From: Lyophyllum atratum
Taxonomy: Eukaryota > Basidiomycota > Agaricomycetes > Agaricales > Lyophyllaceae
DNA: 64,000 nucleotides
Direction: 5' to 3'
Assembly (NCBI GenBank): GCA_014905825.1
Contig: JACGCN010000031.1
Location: 1-64,000 of the forward strand
Positions 9,721-20,528 of the stretch are shown here, piece by piece; position 1 is the stretch's first letter; each line of letters starts with the position of its first letter. The translations under genes were made by a program, and so were the position numbers. The notes beneath the pieces were generated by a model. That model worked only from the letters and a program-made list of their open reading frames with translations. It was not told where the DNA came from and made no database searches.

Positions 9721-11571
9721 GGGCTCGGCCAGGTTGCCACGGAGACGCCAACGTTCTTGCTCAAAGTCTGGGCGGTCACGTACATCACGAGTCCGCAGAG
9801 AGGGAGGGAGCGACTCACAATATTGGTGCTTCTTGGCTAAGACGGCGCGATGCCTCCACCGATCAGCATCCTGACGCGCGAATGCCAGCGCGGCCTGGCA
9901 CACCTCCAGCTCCTTCTGGCGCCTTACCAGCTCCTGGTGGGCGGGCTTGATGGCTCGCATCTCCCTGCGGAGCTCTTCCATCTCGCTCCGGAGCTCGTCC
10001 TCCAGCTGGTTACGCTGCCGCGCTGCCTCATCCCGCTCCTGCGTCGCCTGCGCACACTCCCGCTCCATCCGCGACAGGGACTCTCGCAGCACCGTCGCCT
10101 CGTCGTTGAGCTTCTTCATGCTGGCTTCGTCGACTCTTCTGAACACCTTATGCGTGCGGAGGGAGACGTCCCTTTCCCAAAGCTCTGCCCGAAGGCGCTG
10201 GATTTCGCCGTCGTCCGCGACCGAGCGTCGTCTGGAAGGGGGGCGCGATGTGGGGGCGACGTTCTCGGAGCGTCCAACTTGGACATTGTCGCCGATGATA
10301 CCCAAAGTCGGAGAGTTCAAAGCTTCGCTCATCCGGTCGTCCTCGTCGTCATTGTCATGACTCTGCCTGCCCTCCTCCTCCTCCTCCTCCTCTTCCTCCT
10401 CCTCCTCCTCCTCCTCCTCCTCCTCCTCCTCCTCCTCCTGCTCCTCCTCCTCCTCCTCCTCCTCCTCCTCCTCCTCGTCGCTGCTTTCGCTGCTGACCTC
10501 CTGCGCCTGCAACCGTGCCCTCTTGGTCACCAAGTCCGCGACCGAGCGTCGTCTGGAAGGGGGGCGCGATGTCGGGGCGACGTTCTCTGAGCGTCCAACT
10601 CGGACATCGTCGCCGATGATACCCAAAGTCGGATAGTCCGGACCTTCGCTCATCCGGTCGTCCTCGTCGTCATTTTCATGATTCTGCCTGCCCACCTCCT
10701 CCTCCTCCTCCTCCTCCTCCTCCTCGCTGCCTTCCCTGCTAACCTCCTGCGCCTGCAACCGTGCCCTCTTGGCCTTCCCGCCCGCGACGTTCTCCAAGCT
10801 CTGCTTCCTCTTCTGTCCGCCGACCGCACGCGAGGCGAGATGCCACTCCCAGCGCAGCGCCATGACGACATACTGTTCGTCCTCGCCCAGCTTGCTCGGA
10901 AGGTGCTTCCTCGCAAAGTCGTGCTTGAAGGAGCACGACCGGTGCCGCCGGGTACAGTACAGGCACCTCAGCCCAGGGCCCGTTGCGGGGACAACACAGG
11001 GCGCCTTGCCGGTCTTGGTGCAGAGGTCGCAGCTCTTCTGCGGGTGGGGAATCAGAAGACGACACCGCAGACGGGACGGGAGAGACGCTCACCCCTGCCA
11101 GCCACTTCCGCCACGAATCCTCTTTCTTGACGCCCTCCAGCGTTCTGAAACTCTCGTAGAACGCGACTCTCCTCTCACTCAATTCGTTCGGGTCTGGAAA
11201 CCTCGACGCCTCCTCCTCCGCTATCAGATCATCGCTCGGCTCCCCATCCTGCTGCCCGGTCCCCCCGCCTTGGTCTTCTTGATGCGCCTGCGGAGCCCTC
11301 TGCCCCGTCTGCGTGCCCTCGTCGTCGTCGGAGAAGTCGGCGTCGCAGTCCGATAGGTCTGAGAGCCCGTCACGTCATGCACTCCATAGGAGACCAATAA
11401 GGGCTCACCTTCAAGAACACGCTGCGGGACGTCTGCACCGTCCCAGGGGATCTGGGCAGCACATCTCCGCTGGCCTTGCATCACCAGTCTGTGCGAGTAC
11501 CGGTCGATGCGCGCCTGCGCGATGTTCGTCCTGTGCTCTTCATGCTCTAGCTCGTTCGCTGGGTGGGACAT
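9721..11571 (-). CDS. G1 copy 2: Zn2Cys6-like, acidic, coiled-coil protein (3' end cut)
   Basis: Exons 11571-11409, 11358-11093 and 11037-9819 read in one frame (549 codons); a further in-frame 51-nt GT-AG intron (9818-9768) is possible. The cluster C-x2-C-x7-C-x10-C-x2-C-x6-C sits near residues 145-175. Two blocks then repeat: a KRARLQAQEVS motif, a long poly-Glu run, a DDEDDRMSE motif and a PSRRRSVAD motif. A long coiled coil follows (about 370-500, for example ERECAQATQERDEAARQRN). The frame stays open through the junction at 9720 into X tail sequence and stops at 9586, so the true C-terminus is lost. A nuclear, dimerising protein is a reasonable guess. It is a distant relative of G2 only by the cysteine cluster. 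Confidence 0.6.
10363..10475. repeat. CTC/GAG trinucleotide tract coding poly-Glu in G1
   Basis: Near-perfect CTC run; a shorter one is at 10696-10726. The copy 1 counterpart (about 133-235) has a different length and interruptions, so the tract is unstable. Long Ser- or Leu-rich ORFs on the opposite frames are shadows of it. Confidence 0.85.
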
Positions 11572-11895
11572 GTCTTAGGGTTGAAGAGGGAAAAAAACCA
11601 CCGAAAGAGGCGCTCTCAATCAATCAACATTCCTTGAAGGGTCCTTTCCCATGATCACGGGCCGGTGGAGGAAGCGCCCAGGGCATCATGACGTACAGAC
11701 AGGGTCAGGGTGAGCTGGGCGGGGCGGGGCGGGGAACGCAAAGTGGCGCTTCATGAGCTTCGTCATCAGATCGTAGCAGTGGCACTCGTAACCAGAAAGA
11801 TATTCTATTTTGGCTGGTACTCTACGATGGCAAGACAAACAACGGTGGCAAACTTATATACACAAAAAAAACAAGAAAACAGACCACGATCGGAG

Positions 11896-13629
11896 TCACC
11901 GCAAAAGCCTCTTTTGCTTGGAGGGCCCTGCCTCTGCATCCTCGACCTCATCCGCCTTGCGCTTTGTCGATGGAGGAGAGTTGGTGGCGTCGAAAGGCGC
12001 CGGGACGGGAGCGGAGAGGAACTCGTTCAGAAGCGCGGACGTGCACTCATCCACGTCGATCTCTGAGGCTGATGGGGAGGCGAGTTCGTCGATGTATGGA
12101 GAAGGAGGAGACGAGGAGAAGGCGTCGACGTCGTCATCGTGTCCGAAAGCGTACTGGGCCGCGTCGGGGTCCGCGGAAGAGATGCCAAGGCTGGCGTTGA
12201 TCATATCTCTCCAAGCATACCACCCGCGGGCTGCGATGAAAATGTCCCGCAGCTTCGCACTGGCCTGCTCCGTCTTGCCTTTGACCGTGGCCAGGTTCTG
12301 CTTCTGCTGCTTCACGTACTCCTTGAGCTGCGTGACCTGCCCCCGCAGCTCAACGATCTCCTTCTCCTGCGACGTGATGCTCCGCTGGAGCGCCCACAAA
12401 TCCACGGGGAACGGCGACTCCTGCGAAGCGACCGCACGGTGCGACTCGGCCTTGGCGGGGGCGGGGGCTGTACGTGCAGTGGCGGCGGTACGAGTGGGTC
12501 GGGGACGTCGGGGCTCTTCCGAGTCCTCAGCAGGCGCCTGCACCGTGCCCGCTCCCTTGCGCGACCTGGCAGCGGGGGGCGACTGGGGCGCTGTCGACTC
12601 GTCCTCCGCGTTGCTGTGCTCCGTCCGGGCCTTGGTGAAGCTGCAGCCTTTCTTGGAGACTGCGCAGTGATAGCACCGAGTGCGGTTGACCCCCTTCCAG
12701 CACTTACGCCCGGCCTTCGAACAGGCGTCGCACGGTGGCGTGTGGACTTCGTCGCCTCGCACGACGTTCCGCGCTGCCTTGGGCCCAGCAGACGCCTCCG
12801 CCGCTGTGATCTCCACTATCTCGACCTCATCCTCAGGCTCGGGCGACGACTCGGAGGGAGGAGTCGGGACGCGAGCCAGTCGTGCTTTCCCCTTACCGCG
12901 CATCGAGGTGATGACGACCTCCACCTTGTCGCCCCTTGGGAGACCGGGGGGTCGCGACAGTGCTGGCTGGGGCGCAGGGGGTGGGACGGCGGTGGTGGAT
13001 GGAGACGGTGTTGGGACGCGGACGGGAGGGGTGGGGGCGACGGCTGAGACACTGTTGGGGCCAGGCCCACGATCGGGAGTGGCTGTGGCGACGGTGACGC
13101 GGCCAGGCGGGGGAAGGGCGGAGGGTGGGACGGCGGTGGTGGATGCAGACGGTGTTCGGACGGGGACGGGAGGGGTGGGGGCGACGGTTGAGACAGGGTC
13201 AGGGCCAGGCCCACGATCGGGAGTGGCTGTGGCAACGGTGACGTGGCCAGGCTGGGGAAGGGCGGCGGCGGCAGAGGCACGCTCGAGGTCGATGTGGGCG
13301 TCGTATGCCGCGATCATGGCCTTGAGCGCCTCCTCGCTCTTCTTCTGGTGGAACTGGATGAAGCTGTGGATGGTCTTGCCCATGACAGTGGACCGGAAGT
13401 GCTCTGCCCGCTCCGGGGCCACCCTGACGGTGAACGGTAAGCATGCCGCCTTCTGTGTGCGATGGCTCAGTCAGCACGAAACCCTAACCGACGACGATCT
13501 CCTTACCGCGTTCCCAAACTCGCCTAGGAGGGCCGCCCGGGTTTCAGGAGTGTCGCGAACTTTGATGGCCTGGAGTAGGCGTCGAAGGCGCCCGTCAGCG
13601 AACTCGAGATCCTGGTATGCGGTGGCCAT
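11896..13629 (-). CDS. G2 copy 2: Zn2Cys6-type cluster and coiled-coil protein
   Basis: Identical in layout and sequence to the 1656-3389 gene: exons 13629-13507 and 13452-11896, 559 residues, central C-x2-C-x6-C-x8-C-x2-C-x6-C and coiled coil. Being intact in both units suggests a very recent duplication or selection. Confidence 0.7.
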
Positions 13630-13771
13630 GTCGCACAGGTGGAGTGGCGGTGGAGGGAGAAGTTTTTTTCCCCAGAGTTCAACCCGTCAACCAACACAGG
13701 GCACAACAAGGCCCTTTGCCCACGCCACAAGTGTGACCATCGTGACGTGACTTTGCTGATCTCCAACCACG

Positions 13772-14461
13772 ATGAGCGTGGCCAACTTTCAGGAGCTCAT
13801 CGACTACTTCGACTACCGCCTGCGCGCCGCCTGCCTGCGGGTGACCTCGCTCGGACACTCCAATCGCCGATCGTGGATGAAGAAGAAGCTCGCAGGAGAA
13901 ATCGTGCGTGGCCCCGCGCAACCCCCACGTCGCGTTCACTGATCGTCTGCACAGCATGTCGCCCTCTCCCACGTGGCTGCGGCTTACGGGCGCGGCTTCA
14001 CGCCTTCTGTGCCCCCGTTTCTCAGCGCCCTCTCCCGCGAGCTCCAGCCGCCCGAGACCGTCTCGTTCGACATCGATTCCATAAAGCGTGCGATGGAAAG
14101 AGCACACGTTACGCGTGCCACAACCCACGGCGAGGGCATAGCCCTCGACTGGTGGACCACCCTCGACAACGAGAACGCGCCTAAGCGCAGTCGACCAATG
14201 ACCGACAACGTTCCCGAGCTGCTGGAGGAATATCGTCGCCACAAGGCCTCCACGACTTTGGCGGGCGACCTTTCCGACCACGAGGTGTTCGCCGACGAGG
14301 ACGTTCCCGAGAACGAGCTGTTCTCCGAGGAAGAGGTGTTCCCAGAGGTGGACTGTGCCGAGAACGAGTTGTTCCCGGACGACGTGGACACGTCCGGGTG
14401 GATGGATCCTCTCGTACTGTTTCCCTCGGAGGACGGTGGGGACATGAGCGTCGACGTCTAG
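13772..14461 (+). CDS. G3 copy 2: acidic protein of unknown function
   Basis: Exons 13772-13903 and 13955-14461; 212 residues, same protein as the 3532-4221 gene. Confidence 0.65.
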
Positions 14462-14626
14462 GCACTATACCCCAGTAGCACTTTGTAGTTTGCGCGCTCC
14501 CACTATGCACGTTTGTGTTCCTCGGCCGAAACACCTGGGCCATCAGAAAGCTTAGTCATGGTACAACCCAAAATAAAAACAGGGAGCGAAATTTTGTTTC
14601 ACTCCATCTTCCTGCTTCACCACCAC

Positions 14627-15323
14627 ATGCAGTCTGCCATGGTCACCTCGCATCCAGAAACTGGGATCGCGTCCGATGAGCGCGATGCGGAGGTGAGTCT
14701 CGACGTGTGCGGGACAAGTGTCGTCGCTGACACCCCCTGACCCAGGTTTCCGACGTCGCCCGAGCCATGGGCGACGGACAGGTGGTCGACCCCGTCTCAC
14801 CGTCGCCAGACCGAGGGCGAGAACTCAAGAGGGGACAGGCTTCCCAAGCACGTACGACCTTGCACTCTTTCCGCACCCGTTTGTGGCTGACGCGCTTTGC
14901 TGGCCAGCCACCGACGCCAATCCTGCACCAGCCAAACGGCCTCGTCGCGACCGCGACGAAAGGGTCACCGCGTCGCCTCACCAGCCCGATGAGAACACCG
15001 CGCCCGCCGCCGCGCTCCGCACCGTGGACACCAACACTTCTGCCAGTAGCCCCTCGCGCACGCCGGTTTTTAGGATCCGCATGCGACTCAGTAAGTTGCC
15101 CCTCCCCTCATACCCTGCGCTTCGCCTGGGAGCTGATCGTCCTCCAGCCCACGAGCAGAACGATATACTCCACGAACTTAGAACACAGATGGGAACCCTG
15201 CGACGGGAGGTGGAGGCCCTTGAATTCGTGGTAGAAAATCTACAAAACCGAGTGGAAAACGTCGAACACCAGGTGGTGTACACCCGAGAGCGAGTGTATG
15301 ATCTCGAGGACGGGATGCCATAG
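14627..15323 (+). CDS. G4 copy 2: small coiled-coil protein
   Basis: Exons 14627-14692, 14746-14851, 14908-15090 and 15148-15323; 176 residues, same as the 4387-5083 gene. Confidence 0.65.
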
Positions 15324-15531
15324 TGCCATTATGATACACAAAACAAGTCGATTTCTTGCGTTAGTGTTTTGTAGTGCCTGCATACACATTGAGCGCGTGA
15401 GCCCTCTACAAGAGAACGAAAGCGATGTCGACGAGCGATGACGTCAGGCGGGGGGAGATACCCGCGGGAAAGGAGCGACCTAAAACCTTAGTCATACAAA
15501 TATCCCGAGTGAAATTTTCCTTTCGCCCACC

Positions 15532-16258
15532 ATGACCACTGTGCCTCCAGCAACACGGACTCCCTGCCACGATCTTGAGCTGCCTGCGAGGACGACCATG
15601 GACTTCAAGGTCAGTCAAGATCCGTGGCCCCAGCGCTCTCACTGAAGGCCGCGCTGCCCAGAGCCCTGATGGCGCCAATGCGCTGCAATCAACGCGCGAT
15701 GAAGATGCGCCGCTAATGTGCGTCCACCCGGTCTCCAACATCCATGGTGGCAGATGTTCGCCGAAAGGAGTGCTCAAGAGGGGACACCCTTCAGCTGCTG
15801 GTACGATCCTGAGAAATCTCACTACCACTCACTCGCTGACGCACCGCACTGAGTAGCGGCCGACGCCAATCCTGCACCCACCAAACGCGATCGTCGCGAC
15901 GGGAGCGACACGGAGTCCGCGTCGCCTAACCCGGGTGATGAGAGCAACTTAACCGCCCCGGCAGTCCACGCGCAACACACGAACGTGGGGGCCGCCGCGA
16001 ACAACGTCTTGAGGCGACAGCCGTCCATGGGACGTATTGCGGTTAGCATTCGGTCCCAACTCAGTAAGTCCCCCCTGATCACGCCCACTCCCGCCTTACC
16101 CCCAGTGTTCCCCAGCTCAAGAACAGCACCATATCGTTGGGGACCTCCAACGCGAGTTTGAGTGCCTGCGAGAGGACATCGATGCCCTCAGAACCGACGT
16201 CGAAACTCTGAAACACCAGCGTAGTACAGGTGTCGACCGTTCGCCTCACCCGGTGTGA
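15532..16258 (+). CDS. G5 copy 2: small coiled-coil protein
   Basis: Exons 15532-15609, 15662-15800, 15857-16063 and 16116-16258; 188 residues, same as the 5292-6018 gene. The CRE-like palindrome is at 15439-15446. Confidence 0.6.
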
Positions 16259-17999
16259 AACGCTCCCGGTCGCACACTGGGGAGCAATGGCGGCAGTGAG
16301 GGTACACCATGGACTCTTAGCGGTTACGGTTGCTCTCACAAATGATGAATATGGACTCCATTGACATTGGCGACCACGACGACAGCAGGCAGTCCAAAAC
16401 GCGCAGCGCCGGGGGTGCAGAGCGAGGCGACAATGCGTGGGTGAAAAGAGCGATCAAAATGCCAAATGACCCATACGGCTCACCAAGCAAAACCGCGGTG
16501 CAGAGCGCAGGCAGGCGAAAATGTGTGGGTGAAAAGAGCGATCAAAATGCCAAATGACCCATACGGCTGACTAAGCAAAACAGGCGAAAATGCATGGGTG
16601 AAAAGAGCGATCAAAATGCCAAATGACCCATACGGCTGAATAAGCAAAACCGCCTGGCCCCCACGCGTTTGTATGACGCGCACACGCCTGTTTCTGACTC
16701 TATTCTATTTGCAGCTGCACGGGGAATTCTGAGGCGATGCCACCTTTAACATGGACACATGGTATAATGGTTATCACGCACGCTTTGTCTGCGACTTAGC
16801 GGGCGGTCCCCGGTTCAATTCCCGGGTGTGTCTTGGGTGTCTCGTTGATTTTTTTGTCCCAGAATGTATGCATCCTGCTCGTTCGTCTTCCAGCTCATCA
16901 TGAAGAGCAAGGAGAGGGGGAATCGTGGCGGGGGTGCAGAGCGAGGCGACAATGCGTGGGTGAAAAGAGCGATCAAAATGCCAAATGACCCATACGGCTG
17001 AATAAGCAAAACAGGCGAAAATGAAAAGAGCGATCAAAATGCCAAATGACCCATACGGCTGAATAAGCAAAACCGCCTGCCCCCCGCCAAACCACTGCTG
17101 CAAAAAGCGAAAATGGGTGATGTAATGGACTGCTACCAATTACCGTTGCACTCAGAGATAATGAATATCGACTCCACTGACGGTGGCGACGCCGACCACA
17201 GCAGGCAGTCCAAAATGCGCAGCGCCGGGGGTGCAAAGCAAGGCGACAATGCGTGGGTGAAAAGAGCGATCAAAATGCCAAATGACCCATACGGCTGAAT
17301 AAGCAAAACAGGCGAAAATGAAAAGAGCGATCAAAATGCCAAATGACCCATACGGCTGAATAAGCAAAACAGGCGAAAATGAAAAGAGCGATCAAAATGC
17401 CAAATGACCCATACGGCTGAATACGCAAAACCGCCTGCCCTCCGCCAAACCACTGCTGCAAAAAGCGAAAATGGGTGATGTAATGGACTGCTACCAATTA
17501 CCGTTGCACTCAGAGATAATGAATATCGACTCCACTGACGGTGGCGACACCGACGACGCACCGCTAACACATACAGCGCAAGTGCGGGGTTTCCATTGAC
17601 ACACGAAAATGAAAAATACAAAGATTGAAAAAAAAATGGTCATGGCGGCAACACATACATCAACGGACGTCCCTTTCCTGGCCTGCGCGGTGTGACCTTT
17701 GACACTTGAAAATGAAAAAAATTACTAAAAGTGGTCACTAACCCTAAAGTGGTCGTCGCCGAGGACAATGGCGGCGGGGACTGCACTCACAACGGCAAAC
17801 ACCTCACAAGGACCGACCACTCGTGCGGGACCGGGGTCACCTGCTGGACGCTGGAAAATGAGAGAAAACAAACCAAAAATCGTGGCCGCCGCCGGCGACT
17901 ACGGGGGCGACGGACCAGGCGACGGGTATAACATTCGCAGAGGCGGCGACCGCACCTTATACACGTCGGATGGAAAAAGACGGGGCTTGCGATTTCCAA
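16259..17999 (+). repeat. X tail with minisatellite (copy 2)
   Basis: Same non-coding tail as 6019-7764, present once here. No gene is seen. Confidence 0.8.
16753..16833 (+). repeat. tRNA-like unit (copy 3)
   Basis: Same 81-nt unit as at 6513-6593. Confidence 0.55.
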
Positions 18000-18184
18000 T
18001 TTAGACGAAAGATTCGCACGGAGGTCGTCGCCATAAAGAACGACGTCTAGCGGGCTCATTTCTTCGCGGTTCCCCGCGGTGCAAGCGGAACCGCAGACGG
18101 TTCCCCCTCCCCGAGGCCGTGGAGGGTGCACCGCTGCGCGGTGCGGTGGGTGCTTCCCTGTGCGGCACAGGGAAGGAAGAATAT
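18000..18184 (+). other. Invariant 185-nt 3' block of X (copy c)
   Basis: Hairpins at 18128-18144 (7 bp) and 18153-18175 (10 bp). The block is followed by ggatag and immediately by PLE reverse-transcriptase coding sequence. Confidence 0.75.
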
Positions 18185-18190
18185 GGATAG

Positions 18191-19368
18191 GATTTTCCCA
18201 TACGCCTACGACCGCCGACATTAGTAAACTTTCCCCGGATATTCTAGTAGAATTAGAAGTATTCCAAATGTGTTTAATACAAGGCAATAATAACTTAATT
18301 ACGCAATATAAAGATAAAACGTACAAACAGATACGGGGACTCGCTATGGGAGTTGCCGATAGTCCAGACCTAGCAAATCTCTACGGCTGGTACTTTGAAT
18401 CAAAGTGCGGCATCTTGGATAACCCGAACGTTCCTTTTTACGGTCGGTATATAGACGATTGCGCGGCAATTGTGTACGCAAACTCTGAAACAGAGGCCTT
18501 GCGGCACTTAGAAGCCGTCAAATTCGCCGATTGCGTCATCGAATGGCAGGCATCCGAATCACATCAAGCGTTCCTTGATATGACGTTGTACCGTGATGAA
18601 CACGGGTCGTTACAACACATGCCGTTTCGGAAGGCCGGTTCGCATCAAGAAAGAATCCCTTGGCATAGTGCCCATCCATTGACCGTCAAACGTGGGACGT
18701 TCATAGGCGAAATGTCACGGTTAGCAACGCTAAGTAGTACCCCTCGGACCTACTTGGATGCAATTGAAGCCCTTACGGCGCTTTATATTGTGCGCGGCTA
18801 CCCGGAAGCGTTAGTTAGAAACTGGCGAAAGAGTAACATGCAAGAACGATGGGCTAAACGCCTCAATGAATCTCGGCCTGCGCCGGAAGGAGTTCTTGTT
18901 CTTAAGTCGGAGTTTAACACCGCATGGGATTACTTTAATGCTAAAGCATTAGGAGATACAGTATTAGGATACTGGCGCGAGTGGATTAACCGCGCCGTAG
19001 ATGGCCGTTTCGATGCCGGCCACTACCAAAATTGGGGTGATTTCGTTGGTGATGTCGATGCCGACCCGGAACTCTGTTCCAAGGTCGTTGTACTCGGCAC
19101 CCCTGTTCTCATGCCCGATATTACTAAATTAGATATTCTAAATCGTAGAGTCTTGGTCGCGCAACGTCGCACCAAAAATCTCTTTGACCTTACCGGTCTT
19201 TGGAAAAAGACTGTACTCTCCGCGATGGAGCGCGAAGTTTCAGATCCAATGAATCAGAAAGAAGATACTCCCGATCCCGACGCAATGGATGTCGAATCGG
19301 ACTCTTCGGATGAAGATCCTTGGGTGCGCGCTTGGAATGTCGATCATGGTTTCCAGGCTGCTCGGTAA
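18191..19368 (+). pseudogene. PLE reverse transcriptase, N-terminal part missing
   Basis: About 392 codons of RT from just before the RGLAMGVADSPDLANLY motif (RT motif B region), through YIDD (18448-18459, motif C), an FLDMTLYRD-like block and PWHSAHPLTVKRG, which is characteristic of PLE RTs and resembles the WSSAHP-type block, to an acidic C-terminus and stop at 19366. RT motif A and everything upstream are absent. No GIY-YIG endonuclease follows, so it belongs to the EN-deficient class. The reading frame runs open into the upstream X block only by chance. As it stands it cannot encode an active enzyme. Confidence 0.8.
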
Positions 19369-20383
19369 TCCCGAGTACCCTTAACCCCTGCCCTTCGGGG
19401 TACGTTACCCTGTGTGTGGATAATTGGCAGGCTGCCAGCCATTGCGGCCCAGCCCCCGTCCAACTTAGCGCCTCGGCCTTCGTTGGGAGCCGGACTTTGT
19501 CCGGTACCAGCCCGTTAGGGCAGCCACAGTGGGCTCAGTTGAGACCGCATACGAAGTGCGGCTCGGTCGTATGCGGGGTTGTAACCCCGCTAAACGCTTC
19601 CTGCTTCTGGCTTTGCAAGTCGAAAACCGGTGTCCTTATGCCGGGGAATAGAATGTAACCCGGGACACGTCGCGGCGAGAGCTCGGAGATACTCCCTTGT
19701 AACCAAAAAACCACCTTTGATCGTCCTCCCTCGCATCATGATTTAGCTACACGCTAAAGTACACATCGTACGTACTACGGTTTCTGCAGATTCATGCAGA
19801 CGGTACTAACCTACTGTGTCCAACTAGAAAGTGATTGTACCGGAACCAACCGGAACTAGTCGGAGAAAGGCGTAAAACCCTAATCCTAACCGTAAGTACA
19901 TTCAAGTAATTGAAATACACAAGTCTAACCGACAGTATCCAACAGCTAACTCTAACGCTAACCCTAACCGGTTAACCGCGTTGGAGGTAGACGTTAGTGC
20001 AGGTAAGCAGTCCTTATTCAGATTCTACCAGAATTCACCTCAGAATGGAGTTGGGGTGGGACGTTGTTCATCGACGTTGAGACTGCTACAAGCGCTTACG
20101 CCTTCGGCGATACTTCGGATCTTTACATAATATCAGGTGACCTCGGACATGTGCCGGATCACCGGGTATTAGTCAGAATGATTGAGTCATCGGCCGCCGA
20201 GCCGGCCCGCTTACGTAGCGGGCTTTATTAAGCGGCCCTGACATCAGTCAGCGTGTTTCACACGCCTGTCAAAGTCTGACTTTGACAGGTCCTGAGTAAA
20301 GATGGTTGCTACGCAACCTTGACAGTAACATGTGCCACCAGACAAAAAGTTTTTTGATGGTCAGCGTGTGAACCGATTGTTAT
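19369..20383 (+). other. Structured PLE 3' region
   Basis: Non-coding. Several perfect hairpins: CGCATACGA/TCGTATGCG (about 19556-19587), GGGGTT/AACCCC just after it, CCTGTCAAAG-TCTGA-CTTTGACAGG (about 20265-20290) and GGTTGC-TAC-GCAACC (about 20303-20318). Degenerate telomeric runs lie at 19874-19894 and 19945-19970. Confidence 0.55.
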
Positions 20384-20449
20384 CAGGACCTGAAGAGCAT
20401 AAAAGCGAAACAGGTTTGGCATGGGAATCCCCCATAGCCTGTTGTCCTG
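20384..20449 (+). ncRNA. Type I hammerhead ribozyme
   Basis: Stem I is CAGGAC (20384-20389) with GTCCTG (20444-20449). The core is CTGAAGA (20390-20396, fits CUGANGA). Stem II is GC/GC (20397-20398 and 20405-20406) with a 6-nt loop. GAA is at 20407-20409, and stem III is ACAGG (20410-20414) with CCTGT (20438-20442), holding an inner ATGGG/CCCAT helix. The unpaired U at 20443 is the H17 cleavage position. All invariant core bases are present and all three helices pair. Hammerheads are known in PLE terminal repeats, where they process the RNA. Only stem II is short. Confidence 0.85.
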
Positions 20450-20510
20450 TACGCAGCCCTCTTCATCAGAGAACCCCCACAACGACTTTCCAAGGTTGTT
20501 GTTCATCCCA

Positions 20511-20528
20511 CCCTAACCCTAACCCTAA
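20511..20528 (+). repeat. Telomeric repeats (CCCTAA)3
   Basis: CCCTAACCCTAACCCTAA, exact, between the 3' end of the PLE and the 5' cut of the next X copy. It marks a former chromosome end and fixes the telomere on the left. Confidence 0.9.

Larger units (their letters stand above)
9721..18190 (+). mobile_element. Element X, copy 2 (5'-truncated inside G1)
   Basis: Starts within the coding 3' part of G1 directly after the previous copy's 3' end and runs through G1-G5 and one tail to 18184. Sequence is almost identical to copy 1 over 1-7950. The exact junctions without intervening unique DNA argue for end-to-end addition. Confidence 0.65.
18191..20510 (+). mobile_element. Endonuclease-deficient Penelope-like element, 5'-truncated
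   Basis: RT-coding fragment (to 19368) plus a structured 3' region with hairpins and a hammerhead ribozyme, ending against (CCCTAA)3. The sense strand reads away from the chromosome end, with the element's 3' end next to C-strand telomeric repeats; this is the orientation expected when RT primes on the G-overhang. Base use is more A+T rich than the flanking X units. It resembles the telomere-associated Athena/Coprina class. Short degenerate telomeric runs inside (19874-19894, 19945-19970) suggest that the 3' region may itself be two or three truncated pieces. Confidence 0.75.

Noticed and set aside
18079..18190. N-terminal extension of the PLE ORF
   Set aside because: Those codons lie in the 185-nt X block and are open only by chance; they also appear in X copies not followed by RT.
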